Shown here: positions 26,937-36,317 of the stretch, piece by piece
How the letters are laid out: every line of letters starts with the position of its first letter
Numbering within the stretch: position 1 is the first letter of the stretch
From: an uncultured Bacilli bacterium
GTDB lineage: Bacteria > Bacillota_I > Bacilli_A > RF39 > UBA660
DNA: 64,000 nt
Assembly: GCA_934085585.1 (NCBI GenBank)
Contig: CAKOHI010000003.1
Span: forward strand, 62,001-126,000
Direction: 5' to 3'
Notes under the pieces: generated by a model
What the model was told of the DNA's origin: nothing
Databases searched by the model: none
What the model saw: the letters and a program-made list of their open reading frames with translations, nothing else
Program-made: the position numbers and the translations under genes

Positions 26937-27653
26937 ATGAAAACTGTATTTATAACCGGGGCCTCACGTGGACTTGGTTCATCAATTGCAAAAACTTTTG
27001 CAAGCAATAATTATAATATAATAATTAATTATAATAAAAGTCAAAAGGAAGCAAATGATTTAAAAGAAGAATTAGAAAATAATTATAGTATTAAATGTTT
27101 TTTATATAAATGTGATGTATCTAATGAAGAAGAAGTAAAAAATATGTTTGCTAATATAAAAAATGATATTGGTAATATTGATGTAGTTATAAATAATGCC
27201 GGTATTGCAATTGATAATAGCATTAAAGATAAAACAAGTCATGAATTTATGAAGGTTTTAAATGTTAATTTACTTGGCACTTTTTTAATATGTAAATATG
27301 CTTTAGAGGCTTTAAAAAAAGGAAGCATTATTAATATATCAAGCAACAATATATATAACGGAAGTTACATAGAAAGTATTGATTACGACGCATCTAAAGC
27401 TGGAATAATTAGTCTTACTCACAATTTAGCAAAATACTTATCTCCGAATATACGTGTTAATGCTGTAGCTCCGGGTTGGATTAAAACAGATATGACAAAA
27501 GATATAGATAAAGATTTTAAGAAAAAAGAAGAAGAAAAAATATTATTAAATAGATTTGCTACTCCAGAAGAAATAGCAGATGCAGTATATTTTTTAGCAA
27601 ATAATACATATGTAAATGATTGCATATTAAAAATAGATGGAGGAATAAAATGA
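26937..27653 (+). CDS. Short-chain dehydrogenase/reductase (FabG-like)
   Basis: 238 residues with the classical SDR layout: NAD(P)-binding TGASRGLGSSIA, NNAGIAID, catalytic Ser of the NISSNN region, Tyr and Lys in YDASKAGI, and the NAVAPGWIKTDM loop. It reduces or oxidises a carbonyl or alcohol, with unknown substrate. The resemblance to FabG is general, and no other fatty-acid genes are nearby. Its stop overlaps the start of the next gene by four bases. Confidence 0.88.
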   Translation: MKTVFITGASRGLGSSIAKTFASNNYNIIINYNKSQKEANDLKEELENNYSIKCFLYKCDVSNEEEVKNMFANIKNDIGNIDVVINNAGIAIDNSIKDKTSHEFMKVLNVNLLGTFLICKYALEALKKGSIINISSNNIYNGSYIESIDYDASKAGIISLTHNLAKYLSPNIRVNAVAPGWIKTDMTKDIDKDFKKKEEEKILLNRFATPEEIADAVYFLANNTYVNDCILKIDGGIK

Positions 27654-28870
27654 ATGAAGAATATATAAAGTCATGTGAAGAAAAACTAGAACCTATATTT
27701 AAACAGATTGATGATGTATGTTATTTTAATAGTAAAAAAGTTCTTGAAGCATTTTGGAAAAATCAAGTAAGTGAGTCACATTTTAATATGACAACCGGTT
27801 ATGGTTATGGGGATATTGGTCGAGATGTCGTAGAAAATGTCTATAAAACAATCTTTAAATCTGAATCTGCTTTAGTAAGAAATCAATTTATATCAGGAAC
27901 TCACGCTCTATCTACAGCTTTGTTTGCCTTGTTAAGACCAAATGATACACTTTTATCCATTAGTGGAAAACCATATGACACACTAGATAGCATAATTGGT
28001 TTTAATGATAATCCAAGTAGTTTAAAATCATTTAATATAAAATATGATGAAATAGAATTAAAAGATAATGATTTTGATTATGAGAAAATAGCAAAATATT
28101 TAAATGAAAATAAAGTAAAATTAATAGAAATTCAAAGATCAATTGGGTATAGCACTAGAAAAAGTATTAGCATAGAAAAATTAGAAAAAGTAATTAATTT
28201 AATAAAAGATATTGATAAAGATATTATAGTAATGGTTGATAATTGCTATTGTGAGTTTGTAGGTAAAAAAGAACCTATTGAAGTTGGAGCAGATATATGT
28301 GTTGGGTCTTTAATAAAAAATCTTGGTGGAGGAATAGCATCAAATGGTGCCTATATTGTAGGTAAAAAAGAACTAATTACTTTATGTAGTGAAAGATTAA
28401 ATGTTCCAGGTGAAGCAAATGAAGTTGGTCCAAGTCTAGGTGCTAACAAAATGTTTTTACAAGGTTTATACTTTGCTCCGAGTGTTGTTGCCAGCGCCTT
28501 AAAAACTGTAGTATTTGCCTCTTTATTTCTAGAAGAAAAAGGTTATGAAGTAAGCCCCAAATGGAATGAAGAAAGAAATGACATCGTAGAAACTATTACC
28601 TTTAATAAAAGAGAATTATTAATAAAATTTGTTGAAGGAATTCAAATGGGAAGTGCTATTGATTCACATGTCTTACCTGTTGCATCTCCGATGCCTGGAT
28701 ATGATGATGAAGTAATTATGGCATCAGGTTCTTTTACCCAAGGATCATCAATTGAAATTTCTTGTGATGGGCCAATACGTAAACCATATATAGCATATCT
28801 TCAAGGGGGATTAACATATGAATATGGTAAAATTGCTGTTTTAAAAGCCATAGAAAATTTAGAAAAATAG
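27650..28870 (+). CDS. PLP-dependent Cys/Met-lyase-like protein (YnbB / aluminium-resistance family)
   Basis: 406 residues from the ATG at 27650, which has GGAGG before it and overlaps the SDR stop. Typical YnbB features: FNMTTGYGYGDIGRD, ALVRNQFISGTHALSTALF, LLSISGKPYDTLDS, and the PLP lysine region GSLIKNLGGGIASNGAYIVG. It belongs to the methionine gamma-lyase-like group; the physiological reaction is not established. It forms a two-gene unit with the SDR and ends at a strong terminator. Confidence 0.88.
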   Translation: MNEEYIKSCEEKLEPIFKQIDDVCYFNSKKVLEAFWKNQVSESHFNMTTGYGYGDIGRDVVENVYKTIFKSESALVRNQFISGTHALSTALFALLRPNDTLLSISGKPYDTLDSIIGFNDNPSSLKSFNIKYDEIELKDNDFDYEKIAKYLNENKVKLIEIQRSIGYSTRKSISIEKLEKVINLIKDIDKDIIVMVDNCYCEFVGKKEPIEVGADICVGSLIKNLGGGIASNGAYIVGKKELITLCSERLNVPGEANEVGPSLGANKMFLQGLYFAPSVVASALKTVVFASLFLEEKGYEVSPKWNEERNDIVETITFNKRELLIKFVEGIQMGSAIDSHVLPVASPMPGYDDEVIMASGSFTQGSSIEISCDGPIRKPYIAYLQGGLTYEYGKIAVLKAIENLEK

Positions 28871-28895
28871 ATTAGAATTAGAATCTATTTTTTTA
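28865..28895 (+). terminator. Terminator after the YnbB-like gene
   Basis: AAATAGATT / AATCTATTT stem, 8-base loop, T-run. Confidence 0.85.
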
Positions 28896-28929
28896 TTTTA
28901 CACTTTTTTAAAAAATTAGCAGTTATATA

Positions 28930-28958
28930 TTGACAAGTGCTAATCATAATATTATAAT
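28930..28958 (+). promoter_or_regulatory. Sigma-A promoter of the hrcA-grpE-dnaK operon
   Basis: TTGACA (28930-28935), 17-bp spacer, TATAAT (28953-28958). A perfect consensus. A CIRCE half-site, AAGTGCTAA (28935-28943), lies in the spacer. Confidence 0.9.
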
Positions 28959-28962
28959 GATA

Positions 28963-28989
28963 TTAGCACTGGTAAAGAATAAGTGCTAA
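28963..28989 (+). promoter_or_regulatory. CIRCE operator (HrcA binding site)
   Basis: TTAGCACTG, nine bases, AAGTGCTAA. This is the CIRCE inverted repeat with one changed base per arm, placed just after the -10 where HrcA would block transcription. The neighbouring half-site at 28935 gives a third copy of the motif. Confidence 0.92.
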
Positions 28990-29002
28990 TAGAGGTAATA
29001 TA

Positions 29003-30010
29003 ATGGATGAAAGAAAAAATAATCTCTTAAAAACAATTGTTGAAACATATATCAAAACAGTAAAACCTGTAGGATCAAAAGCCCTATGTGATATATTTAA
29101 TTGTTCTAGTGCCACGATAAGAAACGAAATGGCTATTCTAGAAGACATGGGATATTTAGAAAAGAACCATATATCATCAGGCCGAGTTCCAAGTGAAGCT
29201 GGATATAGATATTATGTAAAAAACTTAATGGAACCTGAAAAACTTACAGGAAGTGATATGCTTAAACTTCAAAAGATTTTTACAAATACCGACATTGAAC
29301 TTAACGATGCTATCAATAAATGTATGGACATTATTAGTGAAATAACCAATTATACAAGTGTAGTTTTAGGTAAAAGTAGCATTAACAATAACTTATTACA
29401 GATAAATATAATAGATTTAGGCAATAACCAAGTTGTTGCAGTAGTTTGTACAGATAAAGGAAACGTTGAAAATAAAATGTTTAATTTACCAAATACTATT
29501 AATGTTAAAGAAGTTATAAAAACAAGTGAAATAATAAATAAAATGCTTGTGGGAACACCAATTAACGATGTAAGTAAAAGACTTGAACTTGAAGTAAAGC
29601 CAATCATTAAAAATCAAATACGTCAATATGAAACTATCTACAATATTTTCTATGATGCTTTTAATGATTTTGTAAGCAATAACAGTAATATTCATGTTAC
29701 AGGTAAAACTAAAATCTTTGAACAGCCTGAATATAATGATATCGGAGAACTAAAAAGACTTGCCAATAAATTAGAAGATAAAGAATTTATTACGAAAGTT
29801 GAAGAAAATAGTGATGAAGATAACATTAAAGTATATATTGGTGAAGAAACAGATTTTGATTCCAATGTTACAATTATTAGAAAGAAATACCATATTAATG
29901 GTGAAGAAGGAACTATTGCAGTAATAGGTCCAAAGCGAATGGATTATCAAAGAATTGTTGGTTTACTTGAGTATATTGATGATGAAATTGATAATAGAAA
30001 GGATAATTAA
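29003..30010 (+). CDS. hrcA: Heat-inducible transcription repressor HrcA
   Basis: 335 residues. HrcA represses chaperone operons by binding CIRCE, a copy of which lies 13 bp before this start. N-terminal winged helix (NLLKTIVETYIKTVKPVGSKAL, TIRNEMAILEDMGYLEK, SSGRVPSEAGYRYYV), then a GAF-like effector domain and the C-terminal IAVIGPKRMDYQRIVGLLEYI stretch. It is first in the operon and autoregulated. Its stop overlaps the grpE start (TAATG). Confidence 0.95.
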   Translation: MDERKNNLLKTIVETYIKTVKPVGSKALCDIFNCSSATIRNEMAILEDMGYLEKNHISSGRVPSEAGYRYYVKNLMEPEKLTGSDMLKLQKIFTNTDIELNDAINKCMDIISEITNYTSVVLGKSSINNNLLQINIIDLGNNQVVAVVCTDKGNVENKMFNLPNTINVKEVIKTSEIINKMLVGTPINDVSKRLELEVKPIIKNQIRQYETIYNIFYDAFNDFVSNNSNIHVTGKTKIFEQPEYNDIGELKRLANKLEDKEFITKVEENSDEDNIKVYIGEETDFDSNVTIIRKKYHINGEEGTIAVIGPKRMDYQRIVGLLEYIDDEIDNRKDN

Positions 30011-30540
30011 TGGAAAATAAAGAAGTAAAAGTAAATGGAAAACAAAAAGTTAAAAATATTAAGAAAAAGGAACCAAATAAAATTAAAAATAATAACAATA
30101 AGTTAGCTTTAGAAAATGCAAAACTAAATGAAAAATTACTTCGTACTTTAGCTGAAATGCAAAATATGAAAAGAAGAAATGATGAAGAGATTAGCAAGCT
30201 ATGCAAATATGATGGTGAAAAGCTAATTACAAAAATATTACCTATCGTAGATAATTTTGAAAGAGCAATAATGTTAGATGATCGTGATTTATCCGATGAA
30301 GTATCAAAATTTTTAAGCGGATTTAAAATGATTTACACCAATCTAGTTAGTATATTAAATGAACTAGAAGTAAAGGAAATTGATTGTAAAGGTTTAGAAT
30401 TTGATCCCAATAAAATGGAAGCAGTTCTAACTGATAATGATAAAAATTTACCAAGCAATGTTGTAGTAGAAGTCCTACAAAAAGGATATACTTACAAAGA
30501 TAAAGTTATCAGAGTTGCTATGGTAAAAGTAAATGAATAA
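30010..30540 (+). CDS. grpE: Nucleotide exchange factor GrpE
   Basis: 176 residues. GrpE releases ADP from DnaK. A lysine/asparagine-rich N-terminus (1-40) leads to a coiled coil (ENAKLNEKLLRTLAEMQNMKRR) and the C-terminal beta domain with VEVLQKGYTYKDKVIRVAMVKV, the family signature. Overlaps hrcA by one base and precedes dnaK by 38 bp. Confidence 0.94.
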   Translation: MENKEVKVNGKQKVKNIKKKEPNKIKNNNNKLALENAKLNEKLLRTLAEMQNMKRRNDEEISKLCKYDGEKLITKILPIVDNFERAIMLDDRDLSDEVSKFLSGFKMIYTNLVSILNELEVKEIDCKGLEFDPNKMEAVLTDNDKNLPSNVVVEVLQKGYTYKDKVIRVAMVKVNE

Positions 30541-30578
30541 TTAAGCTCACAAATAAATAAAGAAAGGAATGATTAAAT

Positions 30579-32396
30579 ATGAGTAAAATTATAGGTATTG
30601 ACTTAGGTACTACAAATTCATGTGTTGCAGTACTTGAAGGAGGAGAACCAAAAGTTATAGCTAATGCAGAAGGAAATAGAACAACTCCATCTGTTGTAGC
30701 ATTTAAAGGAGATGAAGAACTAGTAGGTGAAGTTGCTAAAAGACAAGCCGTAACTAATGTTAAAAACACTATTTCTTCAATAAAAAGAAAAATGGGTACT
30801 AATGAAAAAGTAGAAGCTGGTGGAAAGAAATGGACTCCAGAAGAAATTAGTGCTAAAATTCTAGGAAAACTAAAAAAAGATGCTGAAAGTTATCTTGGAG
30901 AAAAAGTAACAAAAGCAGTTATTACAGTTCCAGCATACTTTAACGATGCAGAACGTCAAGCCACTAAAAATGCTGGTAAAATTGCCGGACTTGAAGTAGA
31001 AAGAATTATAAATGAACCAACAGCAGCAGCCCTAGCATATGGACTTGATAAACAAGATAAATTACAAACTATTTTAGTTTATGACCTAGGTGGTGGAACA
31101 TTCGATGTATCTATTCTAGAACTAGGTGATGGCGTATTTGAAGTTAAAGCAACAAGTGGTAATAATCGTCTAGGTGGAGATGACTTTGATGCTCGTGTAA
31201 CTGATTATTTAGTTTCAGAATTTAAAAAAGATCATGGTATTGATTTAAGCAAAGATACAATGGCAATGCAAAGAATTAAAGACGCTGCTGAAAAAGCTAA
31301 AAAAGACTTATCAAGTATGACAACTACTCAAATAAGTCTACCATTCATCGCTCAAAATGATGAAGGACCAGTTCATATGGATATGACATTAACAAAAGCT
31401 AAATTTGAAGATTTATGTCGCGATTTATTCGATTCAACACTTGAACCAGTTAGAAAAGCTTTGAAAGATGCAAAAATGAGTGCTAAAGATATTAATAAAG
31501 TAATTTTAGTTGGTGGATCAAGCCGTATTCCATACATTCAAGAACTTGTTAAAAAAGAACTTGGACAAGAACCTAACAAGAGTGTTAACCCAGATGAAGT
31601 AGTTGCAATGGGAGCTGCAATCCAAGGTGGTGTTTTAACTGGTGAAGTTGATGATATCGTATTACTTGATGTTACACCTCTATCACTAGGTATTGAAACT
31701 TTAGGAAATGTTATGACTGTTTTAATTCCTAGAAATACAACAATTCCAACAAGTAAATCTCAAGTATTCTCAACTGCCGTAGATAATCAACCAGCTGTTG
31801 ACATCCATGTTTTACAAGGTGAAAGACCAATGGCTAACGATAACAAAACACTAGGAAACTTCCAATTAACTAATTTACCTCCAGCAAGACGTGGAGTACC
31901 TCAAATTGAAGTTAAATTTGATATCGATGCAAATGGTATAGTTAATGTTACAGCTAAAGATTTAGGTACAAATAAAGAACAATCAATTACAATTACCTCA
32001 TCAACAAACCTTAGTGATGAAGAAATTGATAAGATGATGAAAGAAGCTGAAGCTAACAAAGAAGCTGATGAAAAGCGTAAAGAAGAAGCTGAAGTAAGAA
32101 ATAATGCTGATAGTATTGTATTTGCAACTGAAAAAGCAATTAACGATCTTGGTGATAAAATTTCTGAAGATGATAAAAAGAATGCTGAAGAAAAACTTGC
32201 TGAAGCTAAAAAAGCTCTTGAAGGAACTGACATTGATGAAATTAAGAAAACATCTGAAGAACTAAATAAAGTTGCTATGGATTTAGCTCAAAAAGTATAT
32301 GAACAAGCTGCTAAAGACAATGCTAATAATACAGAAAACAGTAGTGGTGATAGTGACCATGAAAAAGTTGAAGATGCCACATACGAAGAAAAATAA
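30579..32396 (+). CDS. dnaK: Chaperone DnaK (Hsp70)
   Basis: 605 residues. ATP-driven folding chaperone. Intact ATPase domain (IIGIDLGTTNSCVAVLEGG, VYDLGGGTFDVSIL, ILVGGSSRIPYIQ), linker DDIVLLDVTPLSLGIE and substrate domain. As in other Gram-positive bacteria, a stretch of the N-domain present in E. coli is absent. Lid helices and an acidic tail (EKVEDATYEEK) close it. A terminator separates it from tldD, so tldD/tldE/dnaJ may be expressed less or from another promoter. Confidence 0.97.
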   Translation: MSKIIGIDLGTTNSCVAVLEGGEPKVIANAEGNRTTPSVVAFKGDEELVGEVAKRQAVTNVKNTISSIKRKMGTNEKVEAGGKKWTPEEISAKILGKLKKDAESYLGEKVTKAVITVPAYFNDAERQATKNAGKIAGLEVERIINEPTAAALAYGLDKQDKLQTILVYDLGGGTFDVSILELGDGVFEVKATSGNNRLGGDDFDARVTDYLVSEFKKDHGIDLSKDTMAMQRIKDAAEKAKKDLSSMTTTQISLPFIAQNDEGPVHMDMTLTKAKFEDLCRDLFDSTLEPVRKALKDAKMSAKDINKVILVGGSSRIPYIQELVKKELGQEPNKSVNPDEVVAMGAAIQGGVLTGEVDDIVLLDVTPLSLGIETLGNVMTVLIPRNTTIPTSKSQVFSTAVDNQPAVDIHVLQGERPMANDNKTLGNFQLTNLPPARRGVPQIEVKFDIDANGIVNVTAKDLGTNKEQSITITSSTNLSDEEIDKMMKEAEANKEADEKRKEEAEVRNNADSIVFATEKAINDLGDKISEDDKKNAEEKLAEAKKALEGTDIDEIKKTSEELNKVAMDLAQKVYEQAAKDNANNTENSSGDSDHEKVEDATYEEK

Positions 32397-32409
32397 AATT
32401 AAATAAGGA

Positions 32410-32440
32410 AAAAAGAGAGCGTCTTAACTCTCTTTTTGAC
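32410..32440 (+). terminator. Terminator or attenuator between dnaK and tldD
   Basis: Perfect 10-bp stem AAAAAGAGAG / CTCTCTTTTT with an 8-base loop. Only a short T-tail, part of which is in the stem, so read-through is plausible. Confidence 0.75.
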
Positions 32441-32457
32441 CGTTTAAGGAGAAATGA

Positions 32458-33834
32458 ATGAAAAAAGAAAAATTAGAAAGCATCCTAAATGCTATGTTAT
32501 CTACCGGCGGAGATTTTGCAGAAATATTTGTTGAAGAAACAAAAACAAAAACTTACAATTTTGTAAATCAAATACTTGATGGCTATCATATAGATTTTTC
32601 AAATGGATTAGGACTACGTTTAGCAAATAATACAAACGTTTATTATGCAGCAACAAATAAATTTGATAAGAAAAACATTTTTGATATTATAAATTTACTT
32701 AACAAAAATATTAAAGATAAAGTAAAATTTTCTGATATTAAACTAAAAAGACTTCAAAAATACAAAAAAAATAATGAGACGCATTATTCTGATCAAGATT
32801 TGAAAATCTTATTTAAGAAACTTGATGACTACATTAGAAATTCTGACTCTAGAGTTAACCAAGTTAATATCAGACTTTTAAATGTAATTCAAAAAGTAAC
32901 TATTGCTAGAGAAAATGGATTATATAAAAGTGAAGACCGTATAAGAAGTAGAATATATATAACAATCGGATTAAAAGATCAAGATAAATCATGTAGCATA
33001 ACTTACTCACATGGTAAAACGAGTAGTCTAGATTTTTTAGATGAAATCGATTTTAAAAAAGAATTAGATACAACTATTAAAGAAGGAATAGATAAATTAT
33101 ATGCTAAACCTTGTATAGGGGCTGAAATGCCAGTAATTATTGAAAACGGTTTTGGTGGAGTAATATTTCATGAAGCCTGTGGTCATGCAATGGAAGCAAC
33201 TGCTGTTGCAGATGGATTATCAGTATTAAGCAATGATCTAAATAAAAAAATAGCAAATGAAAAAGTAAGTATAATAGATGACGGAACCCTAAATAATGAA
33301 TGGGGAAGTACAAAAATAGATGATGAAGGTTGTCAAACAAAAGTAAATCATTTGATTACTAATGGTATATTAACGAGCTTCCTAATTGATGAAATAAATA
33401 ATCGTAAAATGAAAATGGAACCAACCGGAAGCAGTAGAAGAGAAAGTTATCTTTATGCTCCGACATCAAGAATGAATAATACTTATCTAAAAAACGGAAC
33501 TGATTCCTTTGATGATATGATAAAAGATATAAAATTAGGCCTATATGCAAAAAAAATGGGTGGTGGAAGTGTGTCACCAGAAACCGGAGACTTTAACTTT
33601 GCTTGCGATTTAGCTTACATGATCCGTGATGGAAAATTAGCCGAATGTGTTAAATCAGCCAGTTTAATTGGTAACTGTAAAGATATTTTAGGTAATGTAG
33701 ATATGGTTGGCGACAATCTAGAGCTTGGGCAAGGAATGTGTGGCTCTATCAGTGGAAATGTTCCAGTTAATGTAGGAATGCCACGTATCAGAGTTAGCAA
33801 AATTCTCATCGGAGGTGAAAAAAGTGAAGAATAA
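32458..33834 (+). CDS. tldD: Metalloprotease TldD
   Basis: 458 residues. TldD is the catalytic subunit of the TldD/TldE zinc protease that trims unfolded peptides and matures certain ribosomal peptides. The zinc motif HEACGH is at 238-243 (HExxxH), in GFGGVIFHEACGHAMEATAVADG, followed by the STKIDDEG and GSSRRESY regions. It is followed by its partner tldE with an 11-base overlap. No small precursor-peptide gene was noticed adjacent. Confidence 0.9.
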   Translation: MKKEKLESILNAMLSTGGDFAEIFVEETKTKTYNFVNQILDGYHIDFSNGLGLRLANNTNVYYAATNKFDKKNIFDIINLLNKNIKDKVKFSDIKLKRLQKYKKNNETHYSDQDLKILFKKLDDYIRNSDSRVNQVNIRLLNVIQKVTIARENGLYKSEDRIRSRIYITIGLKDQDKSCSITYSHGKTSSLDFLDEIDFKKELDTTIKEGIDKLYAKPCIGAEMPVIIENGFGGVIFHEACGHAMEATAVADGLSVLSNDLNKKIANEKVSIIDDGTLNNEWGSTKIDDEGCQTKVNHLITNGILTSFLIDEINNRKMKMEPTGSSRRESYLYAPTSRMNNTYLKNGTDSFDDMIKDIKLGLYAKKMGGGSVSPETGDFNFACDLAYMIRDGKLAECVKSASLIGNCKDILGNVDMVGDNLELGQGMCGSISGNVPVNVGMPRIRVSKILIGGEKSEE

Positions 33835-35086
33835 ATTAATTACAGAAGCTAAAAAAAGAAATATAGATATTGAAATATTTGAGACAAGAAATAAATGCAC
33901 AGATATAAATTCTTTAAATGATACTATTAAATTATTTCAAATATCAGATGTAACCAGATTTAAAATTAAAGCGATAAAAGAAGAAAAATGTATTCAAATA
34001 ATAACTGAAAACTTAAAAAATACAGAAGAATTATTAAATTCTTTAGAATCTATATTTTCTATTCAAGATAATAAAAATAAAAACACTTTATGTCATGGCA
34101 AATTTAGCAAAAAAGAAAAAAATAAAATGCCAGTAGATTTTGATGAAGTAAAAAGTGATTTAAAATCATTAAATGAATTAAAGAAAGAGTATTCTTGGAT
34201 TAAAAATATTGAAGGAGCATACTCTTACTATGAAAATGAAAGTAAAATTACAAATAATAATTGTAATATGAATGAAGAAAATTACTTTAATGTTTATGGA
34301 TCAACCATAACGGTAGAAAAAGATGGTATAACCAGAGTATTATATTTAGGATATTATACAAAAGATTATGATTTTCAAAATTTCAAAAATTACTTAATAA
34401 AAAGATTAAATGACGCTGTAATTAAATTAGATAGTAAGTCTGTTAAAACTAACAAATATAAGGTATTATTGACTAACAATGTCGTAACTAGTATACTTGC
34501 AACTTTTGCAGATTCGTTTCAAAGTAAAAATATATTTTTAAAAGAATCAGTTTTTACAAATCAATTTAATAAGCAAATTTTTAGTGATAAAATAAGTATT
34601 ATTGAAGACTCTCAAAATGGAATTAATAATAAAAATTTTGATAGTGAAGGAACTATAAAAAAATACCAAACTATAGTTAAAAATGGTGTTTTTGTAAAAA
34701 AACTTAATAATTTAGAATATGCAAACATTACCAAAAAGGAACCAACTGGAAATGCTGATGGAGTAAATAATTTATTTATAGAACCAGGAACAACCACATA
34801 TGAAGAAATGATAAAAAAACTTAATAATGGTATAATTATTGATGAAGCTTATGGTTTCCATGCAGGAGTAGATAAAAAAACCGGTGTTATATCTGTTCAA
34901 GCCGAAGGTATACTTGTAGAAAATGGAAAATTAACTAAAGGTTTAAATATGATAATTTTATCAACAAATATTTTTGAAGTATTTAAAAATGTATGTGAAG
35001 TTGGAAATGACTTAACGAAAGAATATTTAAGTGTAACTGCTCCATCGTTACTACTTGAAAATATAACTATTGCAGGAAAGGAGTAA
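33824..35086 (+). CDS. tldE: TldE/PmbA, non-catalytic partner of TldD
   Basis: About 421 residues starting at GTG 33824 (GGAGGTG eight bases before); an upstream GTG at 33815 lies inside that ribosome site. The fold matches TldD, but the HExxxH motif is absent, as expected for TldE/PmbA. Characteristic parts are KKEPTGNADGVNNLFIEPG, EAYGFHAGVDKKTGVISVQAEG and a C-terminal SVTAPSLLLENITI. It overlaps tldD and lies three bases before dnaJ. Confidence 0.88.
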   Translation: MKNKLITEAKKRNIDIEIFETRNKCTDINSLNDTIKLFQISDVTRFKIKAIKEEKCIQIITENLKNTEELLNSLESIFSIQDNKNKNTLCHGKFSKKEKNKMPVDFDEVKSDLKSLNELKKEYSWIKNIEGAYSYYENESKITNNNCNMNEENYFNVYGSTITVEKDGITRVLYLGYYTKDYDFQNFKNYLIKRLNDAVIKLDSKSVKTNKYKVLLTNNVVTSILATFADSFQSKNIFLKESVFTNQFNKQIFSDKISIIEDSQNGINNKNFDSEGTIKKYQTIVKNGVFVKKLNNLEYANITKKEPTGNADGVNNLFIEPGTTTYEEMIKKLNNGIIIDEAYGFHAGVDKKTGVISVQAEGILVENGKLTKGLNMIILSTNIFEVFKNVCEVGNDLTKEYLSVTAPSLLLENITIAGKE

Positions 35087-35089
35087 AAA

Positions 35090-36217
35090 ATGAATAAAAA
35101 AGATTATTATGAAATACTAGGGGTTAGCAAAAATGCTACTGATGAAGAAATAAAAAGCGCGTTTAGAAAACTTGCAAAACAATACCATCCAGATATTAAT
35201 AAAGATCCTGGTGCCGAAGAAAAGTTTAAAGAAATCGGAGAGGCTTATGCAGTTTTATCCGACCCTAATAAAAGACGTCAATATGATCAATTTGGTCATG
35301 CCGCTTTCCAAAATGGTGGGGGAGCTGGAGCATCCGGATTCCAAGGATTTAATATGGGAGACATTGATTTAGAAGACATTTTAGGTGATCTTTTTGGCGG
35401 GGGTTTCTCAAGTTTCTCTGGTTTCGGTAGAAGTTCTAGATCCAGTAGTAGAGCAAGAAAAGGTGAAGATATAAGAGTAGTGTTAAATTTAACTTTTGAA
35501 GAAGCTGCTTTTGGTTGTGAAAAAGATGTAAAACTTAACTTAACTAGTGAATGTAGTTCTTGTAAAGGAAAAGGTGGATTTAATGAAAATACATGTCGTA
35601 CATGCGGTGGAGTTGGAAAAGTTTTAGAACAAGCCCAAACCATATTTGGTTATATGCAAACGCAAAAAACATGTCCAGATTGTAAAGGATTAGGTAAAAC
35701 TTATGAAACCACTTGCGATGTATGTCGTGGTAAAGGTGTAGTAGATAAAACTAAAACTTTAACGGTTACAATTCCAGAAGGTGTTGATGAAGGATATCAA
35801 TTAAGATTAAGTGGTAAAGGTAACGCCGGAATAAATGGTGGACCAAATGGAGATGTCTTCTTGGAATTTAAAATTAAAGAACATCCACTATTTGAAAGAG
35901 ATGGTGCAGATATTTATCTTGAAGTACCAATAACTTTTGTAGATGCCGCACTTGGATGTAAAAAAGAAATACCAACTTTATATGGTAATATTATATTAGA
36001 GATAAAAGCCGGAACACAAAATTACACAAAATTAAAGATTAAGGGTAAAGGCATAAAATTGCCAAATTCAATTTCCAAAGGTAACATGTATGCAGTTGTA
36101 AATATAATAACTCCGACAAAACTAGATCGTAAGCAAAAATCGTTATTACAAGATCTAGCAAAAACCGATTTAGAAGATGCACCAGAATTTAAAAACTTCA
36201 AAAAATACATGAAATAA
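35090..36217 (+). CDS. dnaJ: Chaperone DnaJ (Hsp40, class A)
   Basis: 375 residues. J-domain with HPD (KQYHPDINKDPGAEEKF), Gly/Phe-rich linker, four-repeat zinc domain (CSSCKGKG, CRTCGGVG, CPDCKGLG, CDVCRGKG) and the C-terminal substrate domain. It stimulates DnaK. Unusually, tldD and tldE separate it from dnaK. A terminator follows. Confidence 0.96.
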   Translation: MNKKDYYEILGVSKNATDEEIKSAFRKLAKQYHPDINKDPGAEEKFKEIGEAYAVLSDPNKRRQYDQFGHAAFQNGGGAGASGFQGFNMGDIDLEDILGDLFGGGFSSFSGFGRSSRSSSRARKGEDIRVVLNLTFEEAAFGCEKDVKLNLTSECSSCKGKGGFNENTCRTCGGVGKVLEQAQTIFGYMQTQKTCPDCKGLGKTYETTCDVCRGKGVVDKTKTLTVTIPEGVDEGYQLRLSGKGNAGINGGPNGDVFLEFKIKEHPLFERDGADIYLEVPITFVDAALGCKKEIPTLYGNIILEIKAGTQNYTKLKIKGKGIKLPNSISKGNMYAVVNIITPTKLDRKQKSLLQDLAKTDLEDAPEFKNFKKYMK

Positions 36218-36250
36218 AAGTTTCCATATGGAAATTTTTATTTTTATTAA
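36217..36250 (+). terminator. Terminator after dnaJ
   Basis: Palindromic stem AGTTTCC / GGAAATT around ATAT, then TTTTTATTTTT. Confidence 0.8.
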
Positions 36251-36257
36251 AAAATTA

Positions 36258-36286
36258 GTGACATTTTGTAGAATTAATGTTACAAT
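36258..36286 (+). promoter_or_regulatory. Promoter of the 36318 gene
   Basis: GTGACA (36258-36263), 17-bp spacer, TACAAT (36281-36286). An AGAGAGG ribosome site follows. Confidence 0.65.
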
Positions 36287-36317
36287 TAAATAGAATTAGA
36301 ATAGAGAGGTAGAAAAA

